A stretch of 64,000 bases of DNA from assembly GCA_964020975.1 (NCBI GenBank), contig OZ026618.1, positions 38,127,890-38,191,889 of the forward strand, in the 5' to 3' direction. A model generated the notes under the pieces. It did not search any database. It was not told where the DNA came from and saw only the letters and a program-made list of their open reading frames with translations. This stretch comes from Hermodice carunculata. Its lineage: Eukaryota; Annelida; Polychaeta; Eunicida; Amphinomidae. Below, piece by piece: positions 41,201 to 56,200 of this stretch. Position 1 is the stretch's first letter; every line of letters starts with the position of its first letter. The translations under genes and the position numbers were made by a program.

Positions 41201-44200
41201 CATCCATCATCTTCTCATTAAAAAAAAACTGAAATAATGCTAATTCCTCTAAGAAGAAACTGAAAAAATGCTAAATACAATGTACTCTATTTCACCATAA
41301 TTCACGAGCCAATTATACTGTAATATTCAAAATGTACATAAAATTAAGGCCCACTTGGGCAAAAAAAAAAATATATATATATATATGAATGTTTCTCATT
41401 TGAAAAAATTTAAAAAATGACTAGGTAACCGGCCCATTTTTTCTTTCTTTTCCAACTGATTTGTTTGTTTTTTGTTTTTTTTGTTTTGTTTTTGTTTGTT
41501 TTTTGACCTTCGCTAAATTTTCCAGTGTCCCGTGAAGAGATAATAAATTACTAGAAGTTGCTACTGAGGCTATGTACTCTTGTAGTGATACAGTGTCTCC
41601 CAGTTGGACCCAAAACTCAGGCTAACACTCAATACACTAGGCTTAATATACATAACAAAATTAGTCCAGTACATTCCTTCAATCAAATATTTGCCACGAG
41701 CAAGTGAAAATGGTCACTTAGGAAGAAAAGACTAACATTCCGCAACATACCTTGATGCCTATTGCAGTAACACCAGCCCCTCCCTCTCTCAGATCCCAGT
41801 GTATCTCTCCCACTTGGTGTATGTATTAAACTATTCAAGATCAAACTTACTACAAAAACATAAAAGCTGGAGTCCATCAAACCAGCCTGTTGTTATTGGC
41901 CCTTGTAACGCTGACCTTAAGGAGAAACAGCCACTAAATATTTGTCTATATATATATATACTGCATGTGGAATATGGCAGATGTGAACCATTAGAGATCA
42001 ATAAAACATGAAGAGATAAACTTGCCCCAGTTGAGCTAAGCTGTTTTCAGATGAAAAGATGGACATTTTCGAAAGTAAATAGAACATGGATGTCATGTTT
42101 ACACAGACAACAAGGAACAAAAAAAAAACCAGTATAAATAGGAAAAAGGTATAAATAATTCAGAACAAAGAGTATAAATTTGTACCTAATCAAATATACC
42201 CACAGAGAAAAATTCATTGGAGTCCAAGAATATACACAAATTTATTCCTTATCATATTTCCGCTTCATAGACACTTTGGTTTAAAAATGCTTTGCACAGC
42301 CAGCTGAATTATGCATGTATATTTTTTTTTTCACTTTATTCTTTTTTATGTCACATAGTTTAATACTTTGGACATCAAAGGAAATCAGCAACTCCCTGTG
42401 TGTAAAATTGAAGTTGTAGTTTATGAGCATCTTGTTCTTTATGATCAAATGCTTTCACCATTTATATTCACCTCTGAAACACGGACATTATACATTTGAG
42501 ATGGTATTTAAAAAAGTCATGTTGGCACAAAACATTTCAAAACTGCAACAAATATCAAAATGGCTCACAAAAATAATACCATGAACTTCACTTGGCCTCA
42601 GATTGCAACACATTTCGAAAGTTAATTTATCTTTGTCTCACCAAGAAACAAAATGTAATTCAATGTTTTAGCATCATAGCTTCACAGGCATGATAATTTG
42701 TAATTGTCAGTGATCATTACCATCGATAAAGGATGACCAGGACATTTGACTAGCCTGTTTGACTGACCTTCTTTCACAGTATTGAACATGTATACCAGTT
42801 GACATCTGTGTATTCAGCTCAGCATGCACATATTTCCAAACAACAATCCATAATTTACAAGCACATGTATTAGGTGAGGAATGTTTTGCTTGTCAATGGC
42901 AGTCAACAGGTGCCTGTTCTCACAGGATAATTGCAGCAGATGCTGACTTTTCCCCTAATGTTATCATGAGCACTTGAGGTAAATGTGACCAGACTTTTTC
43001 ATTCCAGTCTCTAATTTTCCCATAGTTTGACCTTCGCTTAATTGCAGACTGAAAAAAAGTATTGAATTTTATGAATTTTGCAAGTATGATAAGTGAAATA
43101 AAATGCCATAGAGAATTTAAAACTGCTGAATATTCTGCATATATTTTGGCAAATTTGTGAAATTAAGCCTGTGTGAAAAAAATGTAAATTGACACATTTG
43201 GAAATAAAGTACATGTATAGCCTTCAAGTTCTTTCTAGAAAGAGCTTTAATTGAAGTAATAACCTGCCCGGTCTTACTTACTATTTATTTGCACAAGTTT
43301 CACGTGGTATAACTTATCGGGCAGAGCAAAAAACACACACTTAAGTATTCATGTCCATAATAGGAAATACTGTGAATTCACTTTATTTCGCTGTTTTTAT
43401 TTTCGCTTATTTCATTGATGGCATAAAACCATGAAAATAACAGCAAAGTGAAATATTATTTTAACATAGGTTTAATAGAAACTTTGTTCAAAATAGTGAA
43501 ATTAAAATTTCAGTGTTATGCCTGAATCCCCAAAACCGTGAAAATTAAACCACTTGAAAAGAAGTGCATTCACAGTAACTTAAGGTCCCCTGTTGCCACA
43601 GACAACATGTACTCATTTTTGGACAAAGACGTGTTATCTTTGAATTATGTACGATAGAGTGGAGCAACAAAAGGCCAATTCCCTTAACTCTCCCCCCCCC
43701 CTTAAATCAGCTGATGATCCAACATCAGACCTGCCTGCCTTGCAAAACAAAAAGAAAGTAAAATGTGACCCCAAAAAGAACAGAATTTCCTGAGCAAGCG
43801 TGCAATATTCATTTTATATTCAATGACAGTTATTTTCAACTGAAGATGAGTTTTTCTTGGACATTTTGTTTACTTGTCTTAAACTCCATTTGTTGACAAA
43901 TTTTAAAAATTGTATCCACAGGATCTTTGCTTTATATACAAATCAAAATGGAAACTGCATTGCAAGAAACTTCCGTCATGAATTTCTATAGGTGTCATAA
44001 CATTTTTCTTACTGGTATTCATTTCAGTCTAATTTGTTCATTTTGTGGCACTATAGCTATATTCAGTGTTTGAAAGCAGATAAGCAGGCAGGCCAGCAAC
44101 ATTGTCTGCCTCCATGTTTTCGACTGGTGTCAACAGCAATGAATAACAATTTGAGAAGTTAAGATGAGACCTATAAAAACGGCATAACCTGGGTCAGTAG

Positions 44201-47200
44201 CTTTCCTTGACATGGGTTGGGTACTTCCTGCTTAACTCATGTCATGGAAAGATGTTGATTCAGTTTTAACTCATTCCATACCAGTCCCTGATTTTTTTGT
44301 ATATTTACCTGGATTTAAGACGCGAATTGCATATTTAAATTCTTCATGAAACATTGAAAGAGCTTTCATTCAAGTACCAACATGCCTATGGTCTTACGTC
44401 AGTGGTTCTGGCACTGCCTGGAAAGTCATGCTGCAGCTGCCCTTGCAACAGCTGCAGCATGACTTGCCAGGCAGTGCCAGAACCACTGACCAAGGCCTGT
44501 GACCATAGTATGGAATGAGTTAATTCAAGAGGCTTCACTGATTTTAACAGAACACCAGCTCTTTCAGTGCTCAGATAGCAAGGCCCTGATCAATTGTTTT
44601 TTGTCTTGCCTGCTAGGTTATGTCGCAGGCAGCTGAGGCATGACTTGCCAGGCAATGCAAAACTACTGACACATGTAGCACATACACTTGAGAAAGAGCT
44701 CTTTAAGTGAGGATTTAAATATGCCATTGTCACCTTTGAACCAGTTTTAATGTACGGCTAAATCTATTTCTGGTTAGGAAAGTGTTAAAATATATCCACC
44801 CACATTGAATGCATTATGTGTAAATCAATATGATCAGATCTGAACTGTGTTTTCCACTTCCCCTATTTTATGACATCAATAATAATATATGAACCCTGTA
44901 TGTTTAGTACACATTGCTTTCATGTGTGACTGTTGCCTGCATGTATCAACGTTAATTTTCCATTAATTTTCATTTAATGTGTTTAGCTCTTTCTGTTGTT
45001 AACATGTTTTTCTGATTTTGTAACCACTTCAGATCCTGGCATTACAGAAAGGGTTAATGGCCCTTTAATCCTCTCGAGGCTGAGTCAACAGCTTTCACTG
45101 GTGCACTCTGGGTACACCAAACACAGCATGTACCAACAAAAGCTGTTGAGTGGACTCTCATTTCCATATCCCATATCAGAGGCAGACCATGCCCACAACA
45201 TCAGAAACTTCCTGGTAAATTTTTCTATGAAAAAAGTCGCATGCTGATATGCATCTGTGTTAGGTCACTCAAAATCAGTGCCAAGTCGTCCATCACGTAC
45301 AGTGGTACTCACACATGAAACGTGATCATCCTGGGAGAAGGCTTCAGGATATGACCCATGTTTTATAGCCCAGTTTTTTCAGCATGTAGTAGCTGTCTAC
45401 CCTGTCCCCAATAGGAAGCATGAAGCTGACTGTGTATAAAACTTATATACAAGTGTCTACCGGGAATGTGTGACACTGGAGTGTTTTCCAGCTTTCCCGG
45501 GACCCCATTATGCTATCTGTGGACACACGTAGCCTGTGGTCAATCCTCTCTCAGTGTTAATGGTGTTGTTCACCCATGAAAAAGATAGAAATGAACGCAG
45601 AAACTAGATAACTCAAAAAGTCTTACGCAAGTGCTAAGTAAGCCTTAAACTTACTTACCAGGTTGGAAGCACTGGGAACAGTGTGATGAGAGGTGTACCT
45701 GGAGTCCTGGATCCCACAGCTGGGATACTAAGGGCTTGACAGTTGCCTGGCCATGCTCCGATGGCAACATTAGCTCCACTAACGCCTAATAACTGGGATA
45801 ACCTTGGCTTAGTCTGCCCATGCTAATCCCCGTGATTATCTACCGCATGGTCAGGGAGGCACTGAGTGGCCTGTTTGCTGTGACCGGCCTTGGTCCCTGG
45901 CCAGACTGTCACTCATATACAGTACACTCATGTGGGTCATCCCACTCACCATACATTGGTGATGCCCACTGTCAATTGGGGTGGTGGGGGGAGGAGGGGG
46001 GGGGCAGGATATTGTCAACTTACTTTGACACGCTACTACTTCCTGCAAATTTTCATTACATGGGTTGTTTAATATATTGTCTGTCATAAACAATGAAACG
46101 TATCAAAAGAATACAAATTTAAACCATAAATAAATTCTCACCAAAATATGCCGTCTGCAAAACAGTTTTGAGAAATAACCCTAGCTGCCCCTCTCAGGAT
46201 TATTTTACAAATTTTGTTTGTTTCCAATACAAGAGCTATACATGTTTCAAAAGGGGAACGCCCCCATCACAGAGGTCTTGGTTATACACCCCAGCTGTTT
46301 CAATGACTGAAAACATTCAACCTTCAAATAATGACCCAGGGGATCAATATAGGATACAGGCACAATGAAACAGAGATCACCATGAGTACAGTCTATGTGT
46401 ATAACACTGAAACATCAAGAAATCACCATATATATAAGTATCTGCTGAACACCACGAGTCTGAACATGATAAAAATACATGTATTTCACAAGTTTCTTTT
46501 TTTTTTCTTTTTTAACCCTGTCCCCTTGAATTCAGACTGAGTCAACAGCTTTCCTCAGCATGGGTTGGGTACTAAGTGCCCAACCCATGCCGAGGAAAGC
46601 TGTTGACCTGGGTCATGTTGTCTTGACAAGTCTCATCTTCAATTCTCAGTCAAATTGTTTTCCATTACTGTTGAAATCAGTTGAAAACGCTGAAGCAGAC
46701 GACATTTGGCCACCAGCCGGTTTTGGCCGGTTTAAGTGGGAAAGGGTTAATTGCAAGAACTGCATGGACTTAGCAGGCTGCCTGTTTCTTTAATATTATG
46801 AAAGACCTGGCTAATTTCTGTGTAAACAATGAATTGTTGCCACTGTTATGATATGACTTGCAGCTATTCTACTTGCGCTTTCTACATACCAGGCCATTGG
46901 TAAACTTCTGTAAAGCTTTAACTTAGTGAGCCCTGACCCAGTTGTCCATTCTAAGAATTATCCAATCTCCGGGGGCCTGAGTTACCCTCTGAATGGTCAT
47001 AATCCCTCACACACAATTGTACTTTATAGCCTGCCTTTCAGTCTCAACAGGTTTTATTATGGACTTAATTTCTGCTATCCAAACACCATTTAACTTGACA
47101 ATTTTTTGTCAAAACAGTGTATAAATGCAAGCAAAGTGGTAACAGTAAAAAGGATTGTCATAAGGAGGTGTAAATCTGGTGCCGGGACAGAGTGACAGAT

Positions 47201-50200
47201 CCTGATTGAGGGATGAGGTGGGACCGGTACAATGTATTCACAATGTGATGTAACCTGGTGAGCCCTGCCCTGAGGGGGCGGGGCACGAGGAGGGCTCTGC
47301 CTGCAAGTTGCAGAAAAATGAGGTTATGTCGTGTGTTCACAGTTCACAGTTCACAGTGCAGTGGTCCCCCCTCTTATAAGGCCACCCTGAAGTGGCCACC
47401 CTCTCTACAAAGGCCACTTTTCCATGCAGCAAGTACAGTAGTCCCTCCTCTGAGAGACCGCCCCTAGTGCCACCCAAAAGGCGGTCACATAAAGCAGTTG
47501 GTCCCTCAAAGGAGGTATAAATAACATGAAAAGTACTACAGACAGTCCGGACAACAGTGGTCTCTCAAAGGAGGTGGTCTCCCAAAGGAATGGTCTTTCA
47601 AAGGAGGGACTACCGTACAGCATTTTCATTGTATTTTGCCCTTCAAAGGAAGGCACCCATCTTACAACAGGTGGACCATGGTATTAATGATTTATTCTGA
47701 CAGTCAGTTATGTTTTGAATCCAAAGTCTTTCACAGTTCATGATAAAAATTAATCTGAATTAACACTTCACAGAAAATTTAAAAAAAAAATGACTGTAAA
47801 TGAAAATTACCTCTAGCCCCTCTATTTTCTATGTGACCTTAGTCTCATCCCAACATACATAGCCAAGTATCATAATAAACAGTGTCACTGTTGACTGACC
47901 ATGTGTTTCTGACAGACCACAACACAATGAATCATTGAAAGACTACATGTCTGGGTGACCACCCAGTTAAAAGACCATGAAGATCCCTACTGCTGAGACG
48001 CCAACATTTAGGGATGCTAATGTGTATAAAAGTATACTTTGGGCCTGAACTTCAAATTTTCTCGTGGGTGGTGATGGTGGTGGCGTGGTGGTGGTGGTGG
48101 TGGTGGGGGGGGGAGCAGGAAGTAGGAAGGACTGTTTTATTACTTGCTGCATACACAGTGTTCATCCTTTTATCTGTAATACACATTTAGGAGGCTGCTA
48201 TGGGGTTATGAGCAAGAGGGGAGTTTTAAGTTAAAAGCACAAAGGAGCACGGGCAGAATGACTTGAAAATATAATGGAGCTGCGGATGTGGACACAGGAG
48301 CAGGAAACACCAAAACACCTGAAACCAGAACAGCCGACACCAACAAACTGAGTACCCCCTGCTTTGCACACCCATGGGTCCTGTGACCTTGAAAATGAGG
48401 TCAAGGTCACCAAAATGTAATCAGGTCAGAAAATAGTGTCAAAAAGGTAAAACTGAGGTAAATTTAAGTTTAATGTGGCCCTGGAATCATGAGATATTTT
48501 GCTTGCAAGAATTTGGCTACAGAGGGACAGTTGAAAGCTGAAAAAGCTTCTCCCCGAAACTTTGCTTGCAAGGGGTTAAAAATATCAGGGGAGCAGGGGA
48601 CTATAAGGGACTGATTTTTGAGAGAGCATGGGAGCTGAGCAGGGATTCCCCATTCAAAGCCTAACTCGGGTTCAAAGCACTGACAGCAGCTTTCAGTTTC
48701 CCTTGACCAAAGACAGGTCTCAAATTTACTGAAAGCCAGAACTGAAGGTGCTCTCCCTATCTCAGTGCCTCTATATAGCTTTCGAAGTATGCTCTCCAGT
48801 GTCTTAATGCAGTTTGCTTTTGTATCCCGTAATCATGCAATTAACTCAACCTCTTTCTTCTGCCCTCGAAATCTGCAATCTCCAGGCCTGCAATGTTATG
48901 GCAAATTTTCCTGCAGTTGGCTTAGAAAGTGAATTTTTAATTAGGTCTCACTTTCTAGTTTACCTGTCAATAATTTATCGAGATATTGATTGAACATCGT
49001 ATCTCCAAGGATGCCATGCACCTGTGTGTGTATACCTGTATATACCTTAGTGTGGAGGCTTCTTGGACATGTACATCTGTCAAAGTGTCCTGAATTACAT
49101 AGAAACCAATGCATGTGTAAGCAATAAACATAGTACATACCATGTTAAGATTCCAGTATTAATGCTGAATCTTCAGCAATAACCAGTTGACATATCCTCC
49201 AATTACATCCATCTACTAGTCACGCACATGTATAGCCGATGGTTCTTCCAGAAATGATTTCTGTTTCACGAGTTCAGGTGTACGTTACTGGCACATTGCT
49301 GTTGGACCCTGCCGTTAGTCATAATGCATGCATGCTTCCTATCTGACTACAATGATAAACATTCAAACCGGGCTCACTGAACCTGTATTGTAGCCTCAAA
49401 AAGGAAATGTCTCTCTTCCCTGGAAAACCTGTCAGCACCCTCTATGGCAGCTACAGTGGATGTAGACAGCTGTAGTGATGGCAGGGGATAGGCTGGACTG
49501 AACTACATTGTACATGGACCTACTTACCTCGACCCACAGTTGCCACTCCAGCAAATACAGAGATCCTACTTTTCAACTCACCAGAAAATATACAGGTTTT
49601 TCTTCCTTTCTTTTTCCCTTTGTGCACATGTCTGACTGAACTTTTATCTTCATGTACCTGTGTGAGCTTTCTACTCACACACAAAATAGAATGCAATAAA
49701 GTACAATAAACACAAATTTATGATTCGCCCGAAGGCTGCTCAAACATCAGGGTATGTACCTAAATTGGCAAAGGAACTTCTACAGATTTTTTTTAAATAC
49801 TTCTAAGTGTTGATACTCTGTTACAACTCTCGTGCTGATCCCTCAAACTGTATTGTTTGTTGTTTATATCCCTCAGTTCATGTATTTACAACTATATGGT
49901 ATATTTGTGGGACTGGGCAAAACAATTAACTCTTTAAGTGCCAATTTTTTAACTGAGTCAACAGCTTCTCTTGGTGCGCATTGGGCACGATGCGCCCAAT
50001 GTGTGCTGAGACAAGCTGTTGACCTGGGGTGTTCTGTCTGTAACTAGAGGCATGCTGGTACTTGAATGAAAGGTCTTTTTACAAGGATACGAATCTGAGA
50101 TCCTTATGATAATTCAGTCCAGTTCGACTTACGTAGATTGACTTAAGACGTGATTGGCACTGAAAGAGTTAAGAATACCGTGAATGGCCCAAGCTCTGCT

Positions 50201-53200
50201 GACCCAAAAGCATTTGCCCAGGAAGAAGTCCTAATTTGAGCTGAGCCTCATCTTCAGCTTGAACTGATCTCAAGTGAACAGGGCAAAGCTGAACAAAAAA
50301 AAAACAAAAAACAAAAACAAAAAAATCCAAAAAATCACTGGAGTGTTACGTATTGAGTATGTTTGGCTGAAAACCCAGCAAAGCTACATTGAACCAAGGA
50401 AGAAGTGGATTATGGTCGCATAGTTTTGGACAAAACTCCATGAACGTGCATGTGCACTAGCAGCACTCCTGTCATGACCATTATAACAAGTACTCTTACT
50501 GATCATAATGTAATTTTACAAAAGTAGCTAAAAATCATGAAGTGATAGTGGTGCCACCTAGCCAACACCTTTGGTGGAAAGCAAGTCAAGCTTAATTCCC
50601 ACCAAGTTTCAAAAGAATCCATCATACAGTTAGGAAACAGTTTGGAAGAAGTTGTTTATTATAAAAACACAAAAGTTGATTGAAATAAAGAACATTTGGT
50701 GGCAAAAATAAGATCCAAGTGTACTCAGCTTATGTTGCATTTTCTATCTTATAATTTGTTATATGGTTGTACAGAACAAGATACTTGAAGATTTATTTCA
50801 ATACAAATTTTAAAATTTATACAAAAATAAAGAACTGCAGTATCACATGGTTCATCAACTTGGTACAGGACTGCTCTGGAAACATCAATGCCCAACATTT
50901 AAGTCATCTACTGTCTTTTTGAGAAGTCAAATTTCCAAGTCTTCATAAACTCTTGAAGACAATATACTATGATGTATGAAGGACAATCAGATAAACTCAA
51001 CTGAATGTACATTAAAAACAAAAACAAAAAAACTTTAAAGTTCTAACAATTTGTACAACTTTTGGAAATGCACATTCATGTCCATGCAATCTGACTACAG
51101 CAATATCATCTTTGACACGCATAATCCGTAAGAGACTTTGTTCCACACACTAAGATGGAGCAGTTGTGTTCTGGTAATTATTCCACTAGATCCAGGCAGC
51201 ATGCTGAAGCATGGTCACTGACCACAGAGCTTCCAAATGTTCTATAATGTTATAATGTGTGTATATTCTAATTACCTCCATTTTGTGGGATATATATATA
51301 CATATACATATACATCCCAGAATTTGTTTCTTTTTTTTTTTACTTTCATTTTTGTATTTCAACATCTCACAATAAATGAGAAAAAAAGTTTTTTGTGTGC
51401 TTAAGTTGACAATTTGTTTGCAACCTCTGACTGCAAATTGAAGCATACTTTATTCCAGAATACTAAAGCCATTAAAAAAAATAGTAAGGCTACATTTGCT
51501 TTTGCTGGATCATTTTCACTCCCTACAAACACCAAATCCACCATACATGGATAAGGATGTATTCTGCAATAATAAAGCTATCTTTGGTCACCTTTAATTT
51601 TTCTTTCTATCCCACTTGCTTCCTTGTAGTGTAAAACAACTCCAAAAACTGCACTCTCGTTCTGGTTCCAAAACAGGACATCATTTCCTTGCAGTGAATT
51701 TCACTATGGAATTTTGATATATAGGCTGATAACTTCTCCTACCATAAACCAAAGCCCTGCTGAAAAAATAATCCCTGCCAAGAATATTTTTTTGGGAGGG
51801 TGACCTCAATTCTAGTACTGTTGTCATCACTATTCTCAGTAAACAAAGATAAACTCCTTGGGTTGGAAACATTCGATACCCAGGAAAATGTTATCATGAC
51901 AAAAACAAACTCTTCACCTAATATATGACTTTTACACCAGGTTTCCGCTGCAGACATGTGACTCAAAGGGTTGCTAGGTCCAGGGTTGGGTTTGAGCACA
52001 CAAGGAGGCAGAGGGCGAAGGGGTAAAAGTCTCTTCACCCTCCAACCCCTTGTGGGCTTAAACCCCAATAAAAACCCCCCTCAGCAAGGCCACATGTCTG
52101 TGGCTACCTTGGGTGGGGCGCTACTTTTTTTTCAGATGTACGTTATAACCTCATGTCACTCTAAGAACATGCTCTACAATAACTTTGCTCTACAATAATG
52201 AGCGTTCCTCTACAATAACCAATTTGCAAGTTCCGCTAGCATGTCCATCTTTATTAAAAAAAACTTCAAAAGCTGAACGATAATCACGCGCTACACAAAG
52301 CAAACACTATCAGTACTGAACGAACACTAGGAAATACAAGGCTACCTGCAAATGAAGTTGTGAACATGTTATGCATTCTAGCTGTGTGTAGAAAAAATGT
52401 CTAAAATAGATCTACAGAAATAAGAGAGAAACAGAGGAGACTACATGTAGGTGCCAATCTAGCAGACACTACAGAACACCTATCAACTCTAACCATGCCT
52501 CTGCTTGCTCAACCAGTACCTTGTCTCTAATCTTTCCACACTGCCGCAACACAAATTCCCACTCGGGACTGCAGTCCAGCTATGAATGTACACGAATATA
52601 GTAAATATCAACTGTTGTAGAGACAAGATGTCAAACATCTATTCGTAAGTCCATGTAAAAGCATAAGGCATAACCAGAATAGACTTTTAAGTGGGTACAG
52701 TGCTGCATTGCCGATTGTGTACATTGACTCTTCGAAATGTTTCCTTCGTTGAATTCTCATGTCAAACCAGCATACATGTACACACAGACTTAGCAAAAGA
52801 TTTATCATATTGTTACAAAGTATCAGGTCTTGAAGTTCACAAAAAAAATATGTTACATTCCCACCTACAGATTACGTCACTGTACATTTCTTCTGTAATG
52901 ACTTAGATGATCTTAAAGCACTGCAAAAACCGGTCATTCTCCAATTCGTAAATGTTTCCTGTTGGCAACTGTTTCATATATCCTGTGTTCGACAATTTCA
53001 ATATGCTTCAATATGATATATTCACACATGATGAGTATCACTCACTCAGCTCTATGCATGATTACACTCTGATACTTCCGGCATCTTTATACAGTATTCA
53101 TTGACTCAGAAAACACAATTTACGGTTAGAACTGTTATACAACATGTTAATGTACTGATGGGGTAACGGAGGGGGAAGAGGGAGGAATTTAGCACATTAG

Positions 53201-56200
53201 TACGAAAGCCAATAAATCTAATCTAATATAAAACAATGTAACCAAAATAATTAATGAAAACTACGCGTACAAATTAGGCTATCGCTCTGCTTACAGGGAA
53301 GACACATACCATATTATCAGTTTTTAGTGCCCCTGTCTCTTTAAGCCCCCCCCCCCCTCCAAGTTTTCTGACTCGGAAAAATGCAGAAATAATTTTTACC
53401 ATTAATTATGTGAAAAAAAAAATTGTTATAATATTCAAATCATAGATCTGAACTTCAGTTTCACATGGAAATTCCTTAAGTGCCCTGCCTTTAACCCTAA
53501 CCCTACCTAACCCTAACCCTGACCCTAGGAACTAAATAGGAATTATACAGTTCAGGAAGAGCAATGTTAACTCTTTCTGGCTCCATTGCCAAGGGGTTAA
53601 AAAGAACTGAATATACAGTGGTGCCTGAACATTTTGAAAGGCAACTTCAGTGAGTGATCCCCTGCCTGGGGGGGGGGGGGGACTTTTAAGATACTGTGCT
53701 TGGTAATTTTTACTGTCTTTTATATGTCCTATAAAAGATCACCTGTGTTGAGAGACCATAAGGTGGCTATCATGAGGGTGGTCTTTCAGGGAAGGTTCCA
53801 ATGTGTATGCATGTATTCTACTTAGACTCACTCATGCTACATGACAGTGATAAAGGCTTCTGTCAACACTTTCTGCAATGGCTGGCAATTAAGTCAGGCC
53901 AGAGGTTTGTTATTTTCAGTTTGCCTCAAAAACTGGGCAAGAAGGAGAAATAAAAATAAAAATGAAATTCGTGCAATTGAAAAAACATGACTTCAGAATA
54001 AAGGGAAGCAGGGAAAAAAATAACTCTTGACACACTGATCATCACTTTTAACTTCTGCAAAGCAAAACTATAAACTCAAACACTCCATATAATATCCACT
54101 GTCTATAACAATAAATCTCTCTCTGCACCAGTCTCTGTATGTTGCACTATGCTTTCAGACTTGGTCATGGTGCAAGCTACTAAGAGATGGAACAGAATCT
54201 GTAAGATCTTCCACGTGGGATCCAAAAAATCTGCAGATATTTGTATTCGCTGTCGCACGACACTGACAGGTAGACATGCAGGTCTGTTGGACGCAAGAGG
54301 ATGTTACTGTCTCCTGCCACGGCAACCCGTATCATTGTCAAATATCCTGATTATCAAGCCATTTACACTTTAGTTGTGCCTGGGTACTACTATCTGTCTT
54401 ATCTTGTTACCACAGTGATCTGAAGAGATCATATTAACCCTTCAAACAAAAAGAAGCCACAGAAAATTGTTGTACAGGGACCTCCTTGATAAGTCTTACA
54501 TGCAGTTTTCATTCTAAATATTTTCTTCTTATGCATGGGCAAAATTACGTGAAAGACCTTAAGCAGATAGCAATTAACATGTACATCCTGGTAGTTCTAG
54601 GTAATTTGAAAATGAAATGGTTAACTTGAATTCAATGCAATGATATTCTTTAAAATATCTGGTGATCTGACATCATTATAATTGTTTTACACCCATAGAT
54701 TGAGACACCAGTTCAAAGGGGAGGGGACAGACAAATAAAGACAATAAAGTTGCCGGATTGGGTCAAACGAGAGCTCAAGGGGGAGGTGCCTGCTAAATAA
54801 AGAAAGTCATTTGCATGAAACTCAAAAGTGTGCACAGATTAAGCATTTAAGTTTGCATGTGCCAAGGAAGACTTCAAATTAAAGACACCAAAGCAAAGCT
54901 ATATGATACACTGACGAAGCTTTGTATTGGCCATGCCCCGCCCACAACGGCTCCTGTTTATAAGGATAAAAGCTTTGCAACGGCCACATTAGGCCCTACC
55001 CAAAATGGTTCCTGCTTACAAGGATAAAAGCTTTGCAGTGGCTGTGCCCCCGCCCCACCCAAAACGGTTCCTGTTTACAAGGATAAAGCTTTGCGATGGC
55101 CACGCCCCACCCAAAATAGTTCTGCTAGACAAATCATAATGACGAAGCTTTGCAAATGGACATGCTCTGCCCAAAAACGGTTCCTTGTACATTTAATTGC
55201 AAATATCCTGGCAAAAACAGACAGATTAACGGCAAAGTAATACAGATGCATTTGACACAAAGAGCACCAAACACATACAACACAAACGCCTAAAATGAAT
55301 GAGGATGATCAGGGGGTGTGTTGATGCAGTTATTGTGTGTGTAATAATGAAAAATAATATTTTATTGACCCCTCCCCCCCTCCCCCCCATCTACCTGTCA
55401 CCAATTTCATGTCATGTCACAAACAGGTAAAATTCTGACTTTGTGGTGACTCTTTGGCTCCCAAGGTTGATTTATATCTGGACTGTTGCTCAAGTCACAA
55501 CAATTCTGGATTAACCCTACACTTCGTGGTACACATGATACCATTGAAGTATACTTCAATTCTGCATTCAGGTTTTTCAAGAATATATTTTCCATTCAGT
55601 AGCCATGATGGAAAGCATTGATGAGCACTGACTTAATGACCACTTGAACAACTTTCTCTATTTACCATATTGCTATGTAATAAGCCTTTGATATTAACCC
55701 TATTTTGAACACTGGAGTTGAAATATTGTGGGAAAAGATAATTAAATCTGGAAACTTTTCACCTTTTTTTTAAAGTCAGATCCAGGGAGACAGGTTGCCC
55801 TTAGTTGACAAGGGGCCGTATTGGTTGGAGTATGGTACTAAGCTGGCATGGTTTGCTGCTTAATTTTTGCATTGCATTACATGTATATTTTTATTAACTC
55901 TTTAAGTCCCAAATTTTGGACTGAGCCAACAGCTTTTCTCGGCACACATCGGGCGCATTGTGCCCAATGTGCGCTGAGAAAAGCTGTTGACCTGGGATAT
56001 TTTCTCTGGAACTAGAGGCATGCTGGTACTTGAATGAAAGATATCTTTATGAGGAATACGAATCTGAGATCCTAATGATAACTCAGACTAGTACGACTTT
56101 GGTAGATCAACTTTAGACGTGATTGGTACTGAAACAGTTAGCCCTTTCACTCTCAAAGTCCACAAAGGACGGCTGTTGACCCAAGCCATTATATTCAATG

